From positions 310,001-374,000 of the forward strand of contig JARUPZ010000036.1 of the NCBI GenBank assembly GCA_031213475.1: 64,000 bases of DNA, read 5' to 3'. The stretch's first letter is position 1; every line of letters begins with the position of its first letter. The notes under the pieces are model-generated. The model saw only the letters and a list, made by a program, of their open reading frames with translations, was not told where the DNA came from and searched no databases. Positions 45,709 through 56,091 of this stretch are shown one piece after another. The DNA comes from Nereocystis luetkeana (lineage: Eukaryota > Sar > Phaeophyceae > Laminariales > Laminariaceae). A program made the position numbers and the translations under genes.

Positions 45709-45857
45709 CGTGGCAACGTAGTATTATATCTGTGGCGTAGCTTTGTGACCACAGAACTTGTATTTCTTCTAGGATTGAAGAATCGGCACGGACACTGGTT
45801 GTGCTGGATGTCGATGGGAAAAAATAACGGTTTAATGTGAAGAACACACACATGGTC

Positions 45858-46201
45858 GGTCGCCCCGGTGGTTCAAGTGGTTAACCTCGAATTCTTCTTG
45901 TTTGAGTCCTGGGTTCGAGCCCCAGGTGGGTCGGACTTTGACTTTATTTGCAAAAATAAAAAAGGATTCAATTGTTGAGAGCGCCTTGCAGCGTGGGTAG
46001 GCACAATTCGATGCGAGTCGACGAGGGAAGAAAAGGCTGAAATCTTCTCGCGATAAAAATGAAGGCACGTACCGTAGCGGGAAGGGGGGAGAAGAGCCTG
46101 CTATGTGACCCCGGATCTGAGTTACTAGTTGGAAGGAGAGAGAAGAAGATGTGCGAAGATAATGAATGGGATGAGAAAAAAAAATAAATAAATAAAAAAA
46201 T
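45858..46201 (+). mobile_element. SINE A, full length
   Basis: Starts GGTCGCCCCGG directly after a LINE-1 (CA)n tail. The A tail contains AAATAAATAAATAAA. Private change GTTACTAGTTGG. Confidence 0.92.
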
Positions 46202-47812
46202 ACAGCGGACAGCTTGGTGCAACTCCAACAAAAGCAGGAGAAGAAGAAAAAGAAGAGGGGGAAGGCACGGGTCGGGCACGCCGACGGACAGGGGAATGAC
46301 GAAGAGGCCCAGACACTGTGGGCTATGCTCTATGCTGACGATGCAGGCATAGTATCGAGATCACCCAACGGCCTGGAGAGGATGATGACGGTGATCGTGT
46401 CTGCATGTGCCGCTTTCGGCCTGACGGTCTCGGAGGCCAAGACGGAGATAATGTGTCTGCAAACGAAAGATGGGGGGAACGTGCCGTTCACCGTCACCGC
46501 CGCCGGCCAAGTGTACAAACAAACGACCGAGTTTGTGTATCTGGGCGGGGCTATCAGCGCAGATTGGACGGGCAGAAGTGTCGAGGTAACGCGTCGACTC
46601 CAGAGGGCATGGGCATGCTTCGGACGGTTTAAGATGGAAATGTATGACCGCCCGGGTGTGCGCCTACTACGCCTGAAGGTGCGAATGCTGAGAGCCGAGG
46701 TGATCGAAACGTTGTTCTACGGTTGCGTTACTTGGAGCCCGAGCAAGACTGATAACGGTAGGCTACGGGAGGTCCACCACAAGATGCTCCTCCGATGCAT
46801 CGGCTGGCGAAAACGAAAGCGCGAAGACCACATTCTATCCTATGCTAGCGCGCTTCTCAGGACAAAATCTGAAAGCGTTGAGACGACGGTACGCAGACGT
46901 AGGCTCTTGTTTGCGGGCTTTGTGACACGCATGGGAGATGAGCGTCTGCCGAAGAGGGTGATGTTTGGGGAGATGGTTGGGGGTAAGGGTTACTCCGGAG
47001 GACAGGAGTGGGACTGGATGAGGTACCTTGAGGAGGACCTCAAGGAGTTCGGCATCAAGCTCGAAGGGTGGCGCGAGGCAGCACAGAAAGCCGGCAGATA
47101 GATAGTTCCGACAGGTCGAGGAAGGGGCGGAGGCCTTCATGCGGAAATGGCATACAGATGAGAAGGAGGCATCGGCAGAACGGCACAGAATAGCTTCAAC
47201 AACGACCACAGCCGTTGACGCCAACGCGAGTGCGCAGAATGGCAGGGAAGAGGGGGGGGGCGAAAGGGGGACGAGGGGGAATGGGGGGGGGGGGGGGGGG
47301 AAGGCAGTCTGCCCAACAGACTGAAGCCTGGTTATGGCCATCATCGTCATGATGCACTCCCTTCTTTGGGACCCAAGTAACTAGCATGGTGCCATCGGGG
47401 CAACTTTGCGTGTCTGTATGCTCCAGTGCCTGCCTTTCGTCTTTTCTTTCCCCCCCGCCCGTGATTATCGCTTTTTTGTCCCTTTTTTTTCATTTTTCTT
47501 TCATTCCCGACCGTACCTCTTTGTGTCTTTGTTAGTATGGTCCGTTTTGCCTTTTTTTGCGTTTTGCTATCTGCTTCTGTTTTTGTTTTGTCATGTTTTT
47601 TTGCTTCGCTTCATCTTCTTTTTTAGGTTTTTGTCTGCTATTAATAGTCTCCTTTTTGCTTCCCTGGTGTCCGCAGTGGTGGAGTGCGTATGCTTGTTTT
47701 TTGTTTTTGCCTCTGTTTTACTTGAGGTATTTCTTCCACTCCAGAGTTATTGGAGCCTGTCCTGCGACCACGGACTGCATTGTATTGTGAGTTAATGTGA
47801 GAACAACAACAA
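46202..47812 (+). pseudogene. LINE-2 RT fragment with 3' UTR, 5'-truncated
   Basis: A second LINE family. The ORF to 47101 begins after the RT fingers: MLYADDAGIVSRS (catalytic YADD), LTVSEAKTEIMCLQTK, TTEFVYLGGAI, LKVRMLRAEVIETLFYGC, and a distinct C-terminal SKTDNGRLREVHHKMLLRC. It is related to but clearly different from LINE-1. The expected GRWFRQVEEG is broken near 47098-47110 (ATAGATAGTT, stop and frame change) and continues as AEAFMRKWHTDEKEASAE to about 47325. The 3' UTR ends GAGTTAATGTGAG(AAC)n, and the tail lands in R1. Antisense tails at 22553 and 35287 belong to this family. Confidence 0.87.
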
Positions 47813-47949
47813 CAGCACCATGGTCACAAGTCACAAGGCATTTCGTTTGCACCACCCCGCGTCGAGTTGGTCTCAGGTTTGGTACTAGTACGGCAAGATA
47901 ATTTCGTGCCGAGCAGGCGGTCCCGCGAGGACGGTCTAATAATATAATA

Positions 47950-48042
47950 TTAACCCGTTTAGAACCGCAGTCCCGTTTTGGGGACAAACTACTTGAAATT
48001 TGAGTGCTTTGTTCCCAAAACGGGACTGCGGTTCTAAAGGGG
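47950..48042. mobile_element. MITE-2 copy inside R1
   Basis: TTAACCCGTTTAGAACCGCA ... TGCGGTTCTAAAGGGG. It interrupts R1 between GGACGGTCTA and AGAAGCTTCAAAGC. Left TTAA kept, right TTAA lost. Confidence 0.85.
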
Positions 48043-48407
48043 CCAGTAGAAGCTTCAAAGCTGCCAACGGGGGCGCGCGACAGAGTAAATACTAGTGTTG
48101 TGAGTCAACAATCAACGCGATGATTATAACATTAATAGTCACGATTTTTTTGTTCGATTATTTCCAATCACAATCAAATAAAGTTTTCCTTGATTTATTT
48201 ATTAATATTCAAAACAATCATGACTGAATCAATCCCCAGAAATTTGTTGATTTTTGTTGATTTTTGTCAATAAAAATATTTGTTTTCGTCGTGCACAAGC
48301 GCCCCAGCACTTACTTACTTGCTGCTGTGAATCGATTAATAGCAGACAGGCTGTGTTGTGCATATCTGGGCCGGCCTTGCGCCCCATGTGGGGCTGCGGA
48401 AGCCTGA

Positions 48408-48606
48408 TTTTTTTTTTCATTATTATTTTTTTCTCATCCCATTCATTATCTTCGCCCATCTTCTTCTCTCTCTCTTTCCAACTCGTAACTCAGATCCGGG
48501 GTCACATAGCAGGCTCTTCTCCCCCCTTCCCGCTACGGTACGTGCCTTCATTTTTATCGCGAGAAGATTTCAGCCTTTTCTTCCCTCGTCGACTCGCATC
48601 GAATTG
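48408..48606 (-). mobile_element. SINE A, head-less copy
   Basis: T-rich tail, body complement to GCATCGAATTG. The tRNA head and proximal body are absent. Confidence 0.88.
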
Positions 48607-48660
48607 CGATAATTTTTTTAAAACTCAGCCCACTTTGGGGGAGGCGGGTATGGTATTAAT

Positions 48661-48862
48661 AGTGTGTGTGTGTGTGTGTGTGTTCTTCACATTAAACCGT
48701 TCTTTCTACCCGTCGACATCCAGCACAACCAGTGTCCGTGCCGATTCTTCCATCCTAGAAGAGATACAAGTTCTGTGGTCACAAAGCTACGCCACAGAGA
48801 TACTACGTTGCCACGTGTGCAGTGTGAACTGCAGTGGGCAATGCAAAGCCATGTCATCACAC
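48661..48862 (-). mobile_element. antisense LINE-1 tail, left half
   Basis: (GT)n, TTCTTCACATTAAACCG ... GTCATCACACT. It is the reverse complement of 53468-53665 with essentially no difference, including the rare TTCCATCCTAGAAG and GTGTGAACTGCAG. Its continuation is 53666-54283. Confidence 0.85.
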
Positions 48863-51800
48863 TGCTTCGGCCTGCCCCGTCCTTGGGGTGGGCCGAGGAA
48901 GTCTGCCAGGACCTGCAGCGGTCTAGCGACAGTCACACGAACATCGAGCTTCGGACTACGTAGGTAGGGAACCTTGCGCGGTCCGGCTGGTGGCCTGCTC
49001 GCTTTAAGGACCGCGTGGGGTGGTGGTGATGTTTTTTCTTCTTAACCCCGACGCCGAGGAGTTCATCCCTCAGGCGGGACGGGTACATCACCACAGCAGA
49101 GAGCGCTACGTGGGCAGCCGGTGGAGTGGAGAGGCTGGCCACAGCGTGGGTATGCATGCACGACAGGAAGGATGGGATTGTCGGCGTGGGTTGGGACGGC
49201 TGCACCCAGCCAACGGGAACCAAGGCGCGTACCGGGCTACGAAACGGAGAGCCACTTTCGCCATAGCGAAAAAAAAGAAACAAAAAAAGAAAAAAAGAAG
49301 GCGGGGACGAGCCTCACGTCGGCTGGCAAAGAAAGCAGCACGCGAGGCTCGTAAGAGACAGAAGGAGGCACTTGTGACGGTAGCGACCTACAATGTGCGC
49401 ACCCTGGCTGTAAAGGGGAAGAACGGGTACGGACATGACGAGCGGGTACTGGCGAAGGGACGGCAACTCGGCTGTGACTTCATTGGCCTGCAAGAAACTC
49501 GGAGGTCCGGCAGCACGACGTTCCGTGCGGCAGGGTATCGTGTTTTCTGTTCAGGACAGGAAACAACAGCCACCAGGCAAGGGCTGTACGGAGTAGGCCT
49601 AGCTGTCAAGGAATCGTTGTGCAGTAAGTCTGTGTATACTCATCAGTTCGTTGACGAGCGGCTAATGTCTATGCGCTTTGAGCTGGCTGGCAAATGCGAG
49701 GCAGTCAATTTCGTCGTTGCGTATGCTCCAACTGATTGTACCAAGGACGCCGAACTGAAAGGTATCTTCTGGCAGAAGCTGGAGTACTTGGTGAAAAAAA
49801 TCCCGACGAAAGAGTGTCTGTTTGTACTGATGGATGCCAACGCGCGAACTGGACAGAGGAAGGAAGGGTGCGGTGATGATGAAAGCAGAGTGCTGGGAGC
49901 GTATGGACGTGATGTTCGTAACGATAATGGCAGACGGCTCCTGTCGTTCGCCACCAATTGCAAGTTGGCTCTCACCAACACGTTTTTCAGCACGCGCAAG
50001 GGTGGGATATCGCATACTTACAACGGCACCGGCCCGAATGACCGTAAGCGGATTGACTACATCCTAACCCGTCAAGTCCATCGACCTAGAGTACAAGATG
50101 CGAAAGTCGTCCCACAGCCTCCTGCCCCAGCTAAGGCTGACTCAGACCACAACATCTTGTATATTAAAGTCCGACTCGGTGGTCGTTTTGCGCCCAACAG
50201 ACAAATACGTAGACCGACGAAACGCCGAGAGTTCGACAGGCAGCTTTTTATGTCCGATGGAAATTGTCGTGAACGAGTAGTCTCCAGGATCATCTCCACT
50301 CTCAACCAGCCTATCCAGCCCCGTAATACGTCTGGTATGGTTGAGATTTTCACTGCGGCTGTTATTGATGCGGTCGAAAAAGAGGTACCACCCCCTGCAC
50401 GTCGCCACCGCAGACATGGATGGTGTGAGTCTGCCGAAACCTTGGCCGCATTCATGCCAGCATGGACAGCGAGGGAGGATGCACGACAATTCTTGCGTGC
50501 CCACCCCCGGGACAGAACCGCGTGGAAGACCCTGAGATCTGCGTGTGCGAACCTGCAGAAGGTGATTGCCGCAGGACTGCATGCGTACTTCGAAGCGTAC
50601 CTTGCCGAAACCGAACGACTCCTAGCGAACAACGACCAAAGAGGCTTTTACAAGCACCTTAAGAGTACGGTAGGATTGGAAGGGACTAAAGCGAGGAGCG
50701 AACAGTTCATTAGGGACGAGGATGGCACGATCCTACGGGATAAGGTGCGAATTCGTGAACGATGGGCGGGGTTTTATCACAAACTCTTGAACACGAAGTC
50801 GCTGAAACTCGATCCCACGATCATCGACCTCTTGCCACCGCGACCGCCTAAACTGTCGCTTGAAGATGAACCATCCATAGACGAGATGACCGAAGCACTG
50901 AAGGGGATGTCGAATTGGAAAGCTGTCGGGCCAGATGGTCTCCCGGTCGAACTCCTAAAAATCGACCACCCGGCATTCGCCCAGCGCTTTCACAACATCC
51001 TTGTCAATGTTTGGTTAACAGGAGAAGTCCCTCAGCAATGGAAAGATGCGATCATCAAGGTCCTTCACAAAAAGAAGGATCGAACTGACTGCAACAACTA
51101 TAGAGGGATCTCGCTTGTTGCCCACGCAGGCAAAGTGTTGTTGAAAATCGTCGCGTCCCGCCTCAGCAACTACTGCGAGACCGAGGAACTACTCCCCGAG
51201 GAACAGTGCGGCTTCCGCCCCGCACGATCAACGATTGATATGTTGTTCGTCGTGCGCCGGCTGCAAGAGCTCGGACGACAGAGGAAAATCCCCTTATACG
51301 TGTGCTTCATCGATCTGCAGAAAGCGTACGACTCTGTCGACCGAGAGCTGTTATGGAAGGTACTCACACGCTTTGGCGTACCAACCAAGATGCTGAGAAT
51401 TATCCGTAATTTCCACGATGGCATGCGGGCTCGCGTGCGTACTGATGACGGCGAGCTCTCGGAATGGTTTGATGTCACGCAGGGGCTGCGGCAAGGCTGT
51501 GTACTGTCACCGTTACTGTTCAACGTGTTCTTCGCTGCTGCGTTACACGTCGTACTAGTACGCTTCAGCCAAGACGAAGCCATTGTAAGGGATTTGGTCC
51601 AACTCTTGGAAGCTGGAGTAGTTCGAACAGGGAAGGAGGAGCCATTGGCGTGCGTGCGAAGGTCTGTATGGGGCATGTTGTACGCCGACGATGCTGGAAT
51701 TGTCTCGAAGTCGGCTGAAGGGCTCGCAAAAATGATGACAGTCATCGTGACTGTCTTCGAAGCAGCAGGCCTCACGGTGTCGGAAAAGAAGACTGAGACA

Positions 51801-52840
51801 ATGGTCCTACAAACACCAGACCGGACAACCCTCGCACCACCGCTCGTCATCGAAGCGGCAGGTCAGAGGTATAAGCAGACGACCCAGTTCTTATACCTAG
51901 GCGGCGTTATCCACGAAAACGCTGACCTCTCGCTCGAAATCGACCGACGGATCCGCCTCATGCGAGCATGCTTCAAACGGTTCGGCCCGGAGTTGTATGA
52001 TAGGACGACCGCCCCCCTTAGCCTTAAAGTCCGAATGCTGAAGGCCGAGGTGATTGAGACCCTGCTGTACGGGTGTGTGACGTGGACCCTCAGAGCGGAA
52101 CACTTTGCCAAGCTTCGAACGGCTCACCACCAAGTCCTGTTGCGAGTCATTGGCTTCCAGCGCCGACTTCGTACTGACCATGCCACCCTCTCGTACGCGA
52201 AGGCCCTCAAGATGACACGTTGCGAGAGCATCGAAACGACCATTCGCAAACGGCGGCTCTTCTTTGCGGGGGGCGTGGCACGGCAAAGCAAGGAGCGATT
52301 ACCCAATCGGGTAATGCTCGGGACGATAGCTGGTGGGGAGAACCCGAGACCAGGCGGACAGTGTAAGACTTGGCATAGATGCATAGTCGAAGACCTTAGG
52401 GAGTTCCGAGCCACCGAAGGGTCAACGGAAGTTGCCCCCTTGGTGTTTGGAGTTGAGACCGCGTTGTGGTCCACAGCAGCCAAAAAGGCGGGGAAGTGGT
52501 ACCGGGGGATCCTTGAAGCAGCCGAACGGTTCATGGTGAGGTGGCACGAGGCTGAGGCTGAGATGAGTAGACAGCGCCGCGCATCCGCCGTGGATGGTGC
52601 CCAAAGGAACGGGGGGGGAGGGGGCAACAGGAGAAGTGGCATAAAGCCCGACCGAGTGAATGCGGAGAGGGGGGGGAACAGGAGGGGTAGAAGGGAAACG
52701 GCGGTAGACGAAAGTAGGAAGGAGATGGCAGACAGGGTAGCAAGGCACCAAGTCGACTAGGAAGTAGAATATGACCATACTACTAGTGCTACCAACTGGT
52801 GCAGCTGGCTCGAACGTGGTCTTCCCTTGTCTTCTCTTTT

Positions 52841-52884
<44 letters not shown>

Positions 52885-53665
52885 CTCTCTTGCGCTGACT
52901 CTCCGTGATTTTCATTTCATTTTTTCTCTTCCTCTTCCTTTTCTGATTGATAAGCCGTACTCAAGGAGCCGTGTGGCGTGGTTGGAAGACGAACCTGCTC
53001 TGCTCGGCTCGTATTGTCTGACGCCAAGGGGCTGGGCATAGTTGACGAACGCAGGGCGGAGACGGCAGTCTGGGTAGCAAGGTACCAGGCGGATTAGCAG
53101 GGAGAACCTGGCTATACTACTCGTACCACAAGCTGCTGCCGCCACCTAGAAGGTGCTTTGGGCTTTGGTCTGCCTGTTATTTCCCCTTTGTTATTTTTCC
53201 TTGTTACTTTCTCCTTGGTTCTTTGTCTTACTCTGTTCACAAGCAGTGGTGTCTTTTGTTATTTCTTCTTTTTTCCAGCTCGTTCTTTTTCAAGTGTAGG
53301 CCACCTCGCCTGCGGGGGGGGGGGCACGACAGATTGTTTCTCTTAGATTTTGCTTTCATTTTTCTTCTTTTTCTTTTTCGACTTGTCTACCTTGTTTTGT
53401 TTTCTCTTTGATTGTTTCTTTTCGTTTCACTATTTCATAGATTGCGTATGTCGTGCCTGTCGTATCTAGTATGATGACATGGCTTTGCATTGCCCACTGC
53501 AGTTCACACTGCACACGTGGCAACGTAGTATCTCTGTGGCGTAGCTTTGTGACCACAGAACTTGTATCTCTTCTAGGATGGAAGAATCGGCACGGACACT
53601 GGTTGTGCTGGATGTCGACGGGTAGAAAGAACGGTTTAATGTGAAGAACACACACACACACACAC
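48863..53665 (+). mobile_element. full-length LINE-1 element
   Basis: 5' UTR about 48863-49028 (shared with copy D: GTCTGCCAGGACC, CCTTGCGCGGTC), a single long ORF, a 0.9-kb 3' UTR with a 42-T run (52843-52884), a G-run and a terminal (CA)n. It is the only intact copy in the window and a candidate source for the fragments around it. Inserted in an antisense tail of the same family. Confidence 0.88.
49029..52760 (+). CDS. LINE-1 ORF: APE endonuclease + reverse transcriptase
   Basis: 1243 codons from the first ATG after an in-frame stop at 49005. Residues about 80-115 are Lys/Arg-rich (nuclear localisation or RNA binding, inferred). The APE endonuclease domain spans about 116-380: TYNVRTL (Asn122), LQETR (Glu156) and SDHN (Asp373, His374), the expected catalytic set. 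The RT domain spans about 640-960: FIDLQKAYDSVDR (Asp762), GLRQGCVLSPLLFN (about 820-833) and YADD at 885-888. A C-terminal region with LLYGCVTWTLRAEH and a Gly-rich end follows. The APE-RT order, one ORF and simple-sequence tail resemble RTE/Jockey-like non-LTR elements; I do not assign a clade. The protein would nick target DNA and copy its own RNA in the nucleus. No inactivating change is visible. Confidence 0.93.
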   Translation: MFFLLNPDAEEFIPQAGRVHHHSRERYVGSRWSGEAGHSVGMHARQEGWDCRRGLGRLHPANGNQGAYRATKRRATFAIAKKKKQKKKKRRRGRASRRLAKKAAREARKRQKEALVTVATYNVRTLAVKGKNGYGHDERVLAKGRQLGCDFIGLQETRRSGSTTFRAAGYRVFCSGQETTATRQGLYGVGLAVKESLCSKSVYTHQFVDERLMSMRFELAGKCEAVNFVVAYAPTDCTKDAELKGIFWQKLEYLVKKIPTKECLFVLMDANARTGQRKEGCGDDESRVLGAYGRDVRNDNGRRLLSFATNCKLALTNTFFSTRKGGISHTYNGTGPNDRKRIDYILTRQVHRPRVQDAKVVPQPPAPAKADSDHNILYIKVRLGGRFAPNRQIRRPTKRREFDRQLFMSDGNCRERVVSRIISTLNQPIQPRNTSGMVEIFTAAVIDAVEKEVPPPARRHRRHGWCESAETLAAFMPAWTAREDARQFLRAHPRDRTAWKTLRSACANLQKVIAAGLHAYFEAYLAETERLLANNDQRGFYKHLKSTVGLEGTKARSEQFIRDEDGTILRDKVRIRERWAGFYHKLLNTKSLKLDPTIIDLLPPRPPKLSLEDEPSIDEMTEALKGMSNWKAVGPDGLPVELLKIDHPAFAQRFHNILVNVWLTGEVPQQWKDAIIKVLHKKKDRTDCNNYRGISLVAHAGKVLLKIVASRLSNYCETEELLPEEQCGFRPARSTIDMLFVVRRLQELGRQRKIPLYVCFIDLQKAYDSVDRELLWKVLTRFGVPTKMLRIIRNFHDGMRARVRTDDGELSEWFDVTQGLRQGCVLSPLLFNVFFAAALHVVLVRFSQDEAIVRDLVQLLEAGVVRTGKEEPLACVRRSVWGMLYADDAGIVSKSAEGLAKMMTVIVTVFEAAGLTVSEKKTETMVLQTPDRTTLAPPLVIEAAGQRYKQTTQFLYLGGVIHENADLSLEIDRRIRLMRACFKRFGPELYDRTTAPLSLKVRMLKAEVIETLLYGCVTWTLRAEHFAKLRTAHHQVLLRVIGFQRRLRTDHATLSYAKALKMTRCESIETTIRKRRLFFAGGVARQSKERLPNRVMLGTIAGGENPRPGGQCKTWHRCIVEDLREFRATEGSTEVAPLVFGVETALWSTAAKKAGKWYRGILEAAERFMVRWHEAEAEMSRQRRASAVDGAQRNGGGGGNRRSGIKPDRVNAERGGNRRGRRETAVDESRKEMADRVARHQVD

Positions 53666-54248
53666 AGATACGACAGGCACGACATACGCAATCTATGAAA
53701 TAGTGAAACGAAAAGAAACAATCAAAGAGAAAACAAAACAAGGTAGACAAGTCGAAAAAGAAAAAGAAGAAAAATGAAAGCAAAATCTAAGAGAAACAAT
53801 CTGTCGTGCCCCCCCCCCCGCAGGCGAGGTGGCCTACACTTGAAAAAGAACGAGCTGGAAAAAAGAAGAAATAACAAAAGACACCACTGCTTGTGAACAG
53901 AGTAAGACAAAGAACCAAGGAGAAAGTAACAAGGAAAAATAACAAAGGGGAAATAACAGGCAGACCAAAGCCCAAAGCACCTTCTAGGTGGCGGCAGCAG
54001 CTTGTGGTACGAGTAGTATAGCCAGGTTCTCCCTGCTAATCCGCCTGGTACCTTGCTACCCAGACTGCCGTCTCCGCCCTGCGTTCGTCAACTATGCCCA
54101 GCCCCTTGGCGTCAGACAATACGAGCCGAGCAGAGCAGGTTCGTCTTCCAACCACGCCACACGGCTCCTTGAGTACGGCTTATCAATCAGAAAAGGAAGA
54201 GGAAGAGAAAAAATGAAATGAAAATCACGGAGAGTCAGCGCAAGAGAG

Positions 54249-54283
<35 letters not shown>
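52850..54283. repeat. perfect 618-bp inverted repeat with 198-bp loop
   Basis: 52850-53467 and 53666-54283 are exact reverse complements about axis 53566.5. They share variants not found in other LINE-1 copies (CAAGTGTAGGCC, CACCTAGAAGG, CTCGGCTCG). The outer limits are homopolymer runs of unequal length (42 T and 35 A). Confidence 0.92.
53666..54283 (-). mobile_element. antisense LINE-1 tail, right half
   Basis: Continues 48661-48862 on the other side of the full-length element. 5'-truncated at the poly(A) stretch just downstream of the ORF. Confidence 0.85.
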
Positions 54284-54284
<1 letters not shown>

Positions 54285-54323
54285 GTAGTTTGGGTCAACG
54301 ATCGTTTTTTGTGCGCCCTCGAC

Positions 54324-54416
54324 TTAACCCCTTTAGAACCGCAGTCCCGTTTTGGGGACAAACTACTTTAAGTTTGAGTGGATTGCCCCCAAAACGGGAC
54401 TGCGGTTCTAAAAGGA
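54324..54416. mobile_element. MITE-2 copy
   Basis: TTAACCCCTTTAGAACCGCA ... GCGGTTCTAAAAGGAGATAA. Left TTAA intact, right end mutated. Confidence 0.87.
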
Positions 54417-54858
54417 GATAAGCTAACCGCGACAACTGCCGTCGAAGGGGTAACAGCAGTGAACGGATATTAATATTACATACCAAAGCTGAACCGTGGA
54501 GCACACCCTCAAAATCAGACCTCTACCTGGTATATTATGAGAAAACTACGTATCCCGGGCCGTACACATAGTTGAAGTATGCCATGGAGGAGACGGGTAT
54601 TGGCGGGTGGAGGCGCAGAAGAAGTACGTAACTTCTTTCTCGCATGATGAGCGAAAACCATTAGGGAGGTAGCTGGCCCATGGCGAGGAAAATCCCATGG
54701 CAAAGCGTTCGCATTATATATTCCTTCGTTCTCAGCCATCCCTCTGCTGAGCAATGCCTAAGGTCACGCTGGCGCCCAACCAAGCGTCTTCTGGTCCCCG
54801 GGTTTCCGGTTGCTCTACTCTCTAGATGTTTTATCGGAACAGAAAAATCATCGCAACC
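54417..54858. other. unassigned hAT-like interior
   Basis: No gene recognised. Might be original interior of the hAT-like element. Confidence 0.35.
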
Positions 54859-54956
54859 TTAACTCCTTTAGAACCGCAGTCCCATATGTGGGGACAAACC
54901 AGTCAAATTTCAAGTAATTTGTCCCCAAAACGGGACTGCGGTTCTAAAGGGGTTAA
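54859..54956. mobile_element. MITE-2, complete with TTAA at both ends
   Basis: TTAACTCCTTTAGAACCGCA ... GCGGTTCTAAAGGGGTTAA, 98 bp, almost fully palindromic. Confidence 0.9.
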
Positions 54957-55014
54957 CACGCTACGTTTAGAACTTTGGCTGGCTCGTGCTCACCGGAGAG
55001 CGACCGCGACTTGT

Positions 55015-55123
55015 TATTACGGGGGACCATAGTTAATAGGACCTATGGTATACATAAAACCCTATATATTTAAACAATTTTACTAACGATATTTGGTCCT
55101 ACTAACTATGGTCCCCTGTAATA
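55015..55123. mobile_element. MITE-1, complete
   Basis: TATTACGGGGGACCATAG ... CTATGGTCCCCTGTAATA, 109 bp. Confidence 0.9.
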
Positions 55124-55274
55124 GAGGTTCATCACAGAAGCTTGTGTTTCTCTCAAGATTGATCCCCCGCCGGTTCACAACAAGTACAGAGGCGTACATC
55201 TCGACTGAGAGGTGCTCCAGTGGTCGAAATTGGTCGAAATTTTGAGTGCACAAATTTTCACTTGCGGACAGCTA

Positions 55275-55648
55275 CATTGTTGTTGTTGTTGTCTCATCCC
55301 ATTTATTATTTATTAAAAAATATATATATATTATCTTCACGCATCTTCTTATCTCTCTCCTTCCAACTCGTAACTCAGATCCGGGGTCACATAGCAGGCT
55401 CTTCTACCCCCTTCCCGCTACGGTACGTGCCTTCATTTTTATCGCGAGAATATTTCAGCCTTTTCTTCCCTCGTCGACTCGCATCGAATTGTGCCTACCC
55501 ACGCTGCAAGGCGCTCTCAACAACTGAATCCTTTTTATTTTTATTTTTGCAAATAAAGTCATATGTCCGACCCGCCTGGGGCTCGAACCCAGGACTCAAA
55601 CACAACAAGTAGAATTCGAGGTTAACCACTTGAACCACCGGGGCGACC
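55275..55648 (-). mobile_element. SINE A with (CAA)n tail
   Basis: Head and body as usual, but on the minus strand the tail after GGGATGAG is (CAA)n (55275-55291) instead of poly(A). An AT-rich insertion TATTAAAAAATATATATA lies near the 3' end (55310-55331). Confidence 0.88.
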
Positions 55649-56091
55649 GGCTATATACAGCAGTACAGCTCTAAACAGGAACCTGCAGCCCGCGAAACCG
55701 AGGGATGCTCCTGATGGGGTGTGTGAGGGCGTCGGGTGCGCCATACGGCAGTCGTGAGAAACGACTCACGAGGTATTTTCGTGTATTCGAAGTAGCGAGC
55801 GAGTAGCACAAAAAGCTCACAAAAACGCCAAAATATTTCATTTTACGCAAAGAAAGGGTGCAGGGCAGTGCTGGACTCTGTTCTATACCCGGGAGTTTCG
55901 TGGTCGCTATGGAATATTTCCCTGCGTAAAAATGCCCTTCATTACTGTAAAAAATAAAAATAATCATGATTAATCAAGCAACTATCAAAATCATTATTTA
56001 ATCACTACTAATTGATTAAAATCGAATAATCATGATAAATCATTAAAAAAAATAAAATAATAATCAATAATCAAATCAACCCCGTATTTTA
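55649..56091. other. hAT-like right interior and subterminal DNA
   Basis: 55930-56090 is AT-rich with ATCATGATTAATCA motifs in both orientations, typical of transposase-binding subterminal regions (inference). No ORF recognised in 55649-55930. Confidence 0.45.

Larger units (their letters stand above)
45530..45852 (+). mobile_element. sense LINE-1 3' UTR, second tandem copy
   Basis: CTTTCGATTTGTCTACATTA ... GGTTTAATGTGAAGAACACACACATG. Contains TATTAATA at 45647-45654 (CGTATCTATTAATAGTATG against CGTATCTAGTATG) and TACCAGGTA at 45700-45708. Confidence 0.8.

Noticed and set aside
48661..53665. Terminal inverted repeats of about 200 bp flanking the LINE-1, as if a TIR transposon
   Set aside because: The left repeat continues collinearly into 53666-54283, so it is one antisense tail split by the LINE, not a TIR pair.
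53158..53975. Paired identical ORFs in the LINE-1 3' UTR on opposite strands
   Set aside because: They come from the perfect inverted repeat of UTR sequence, with no start context or domain.
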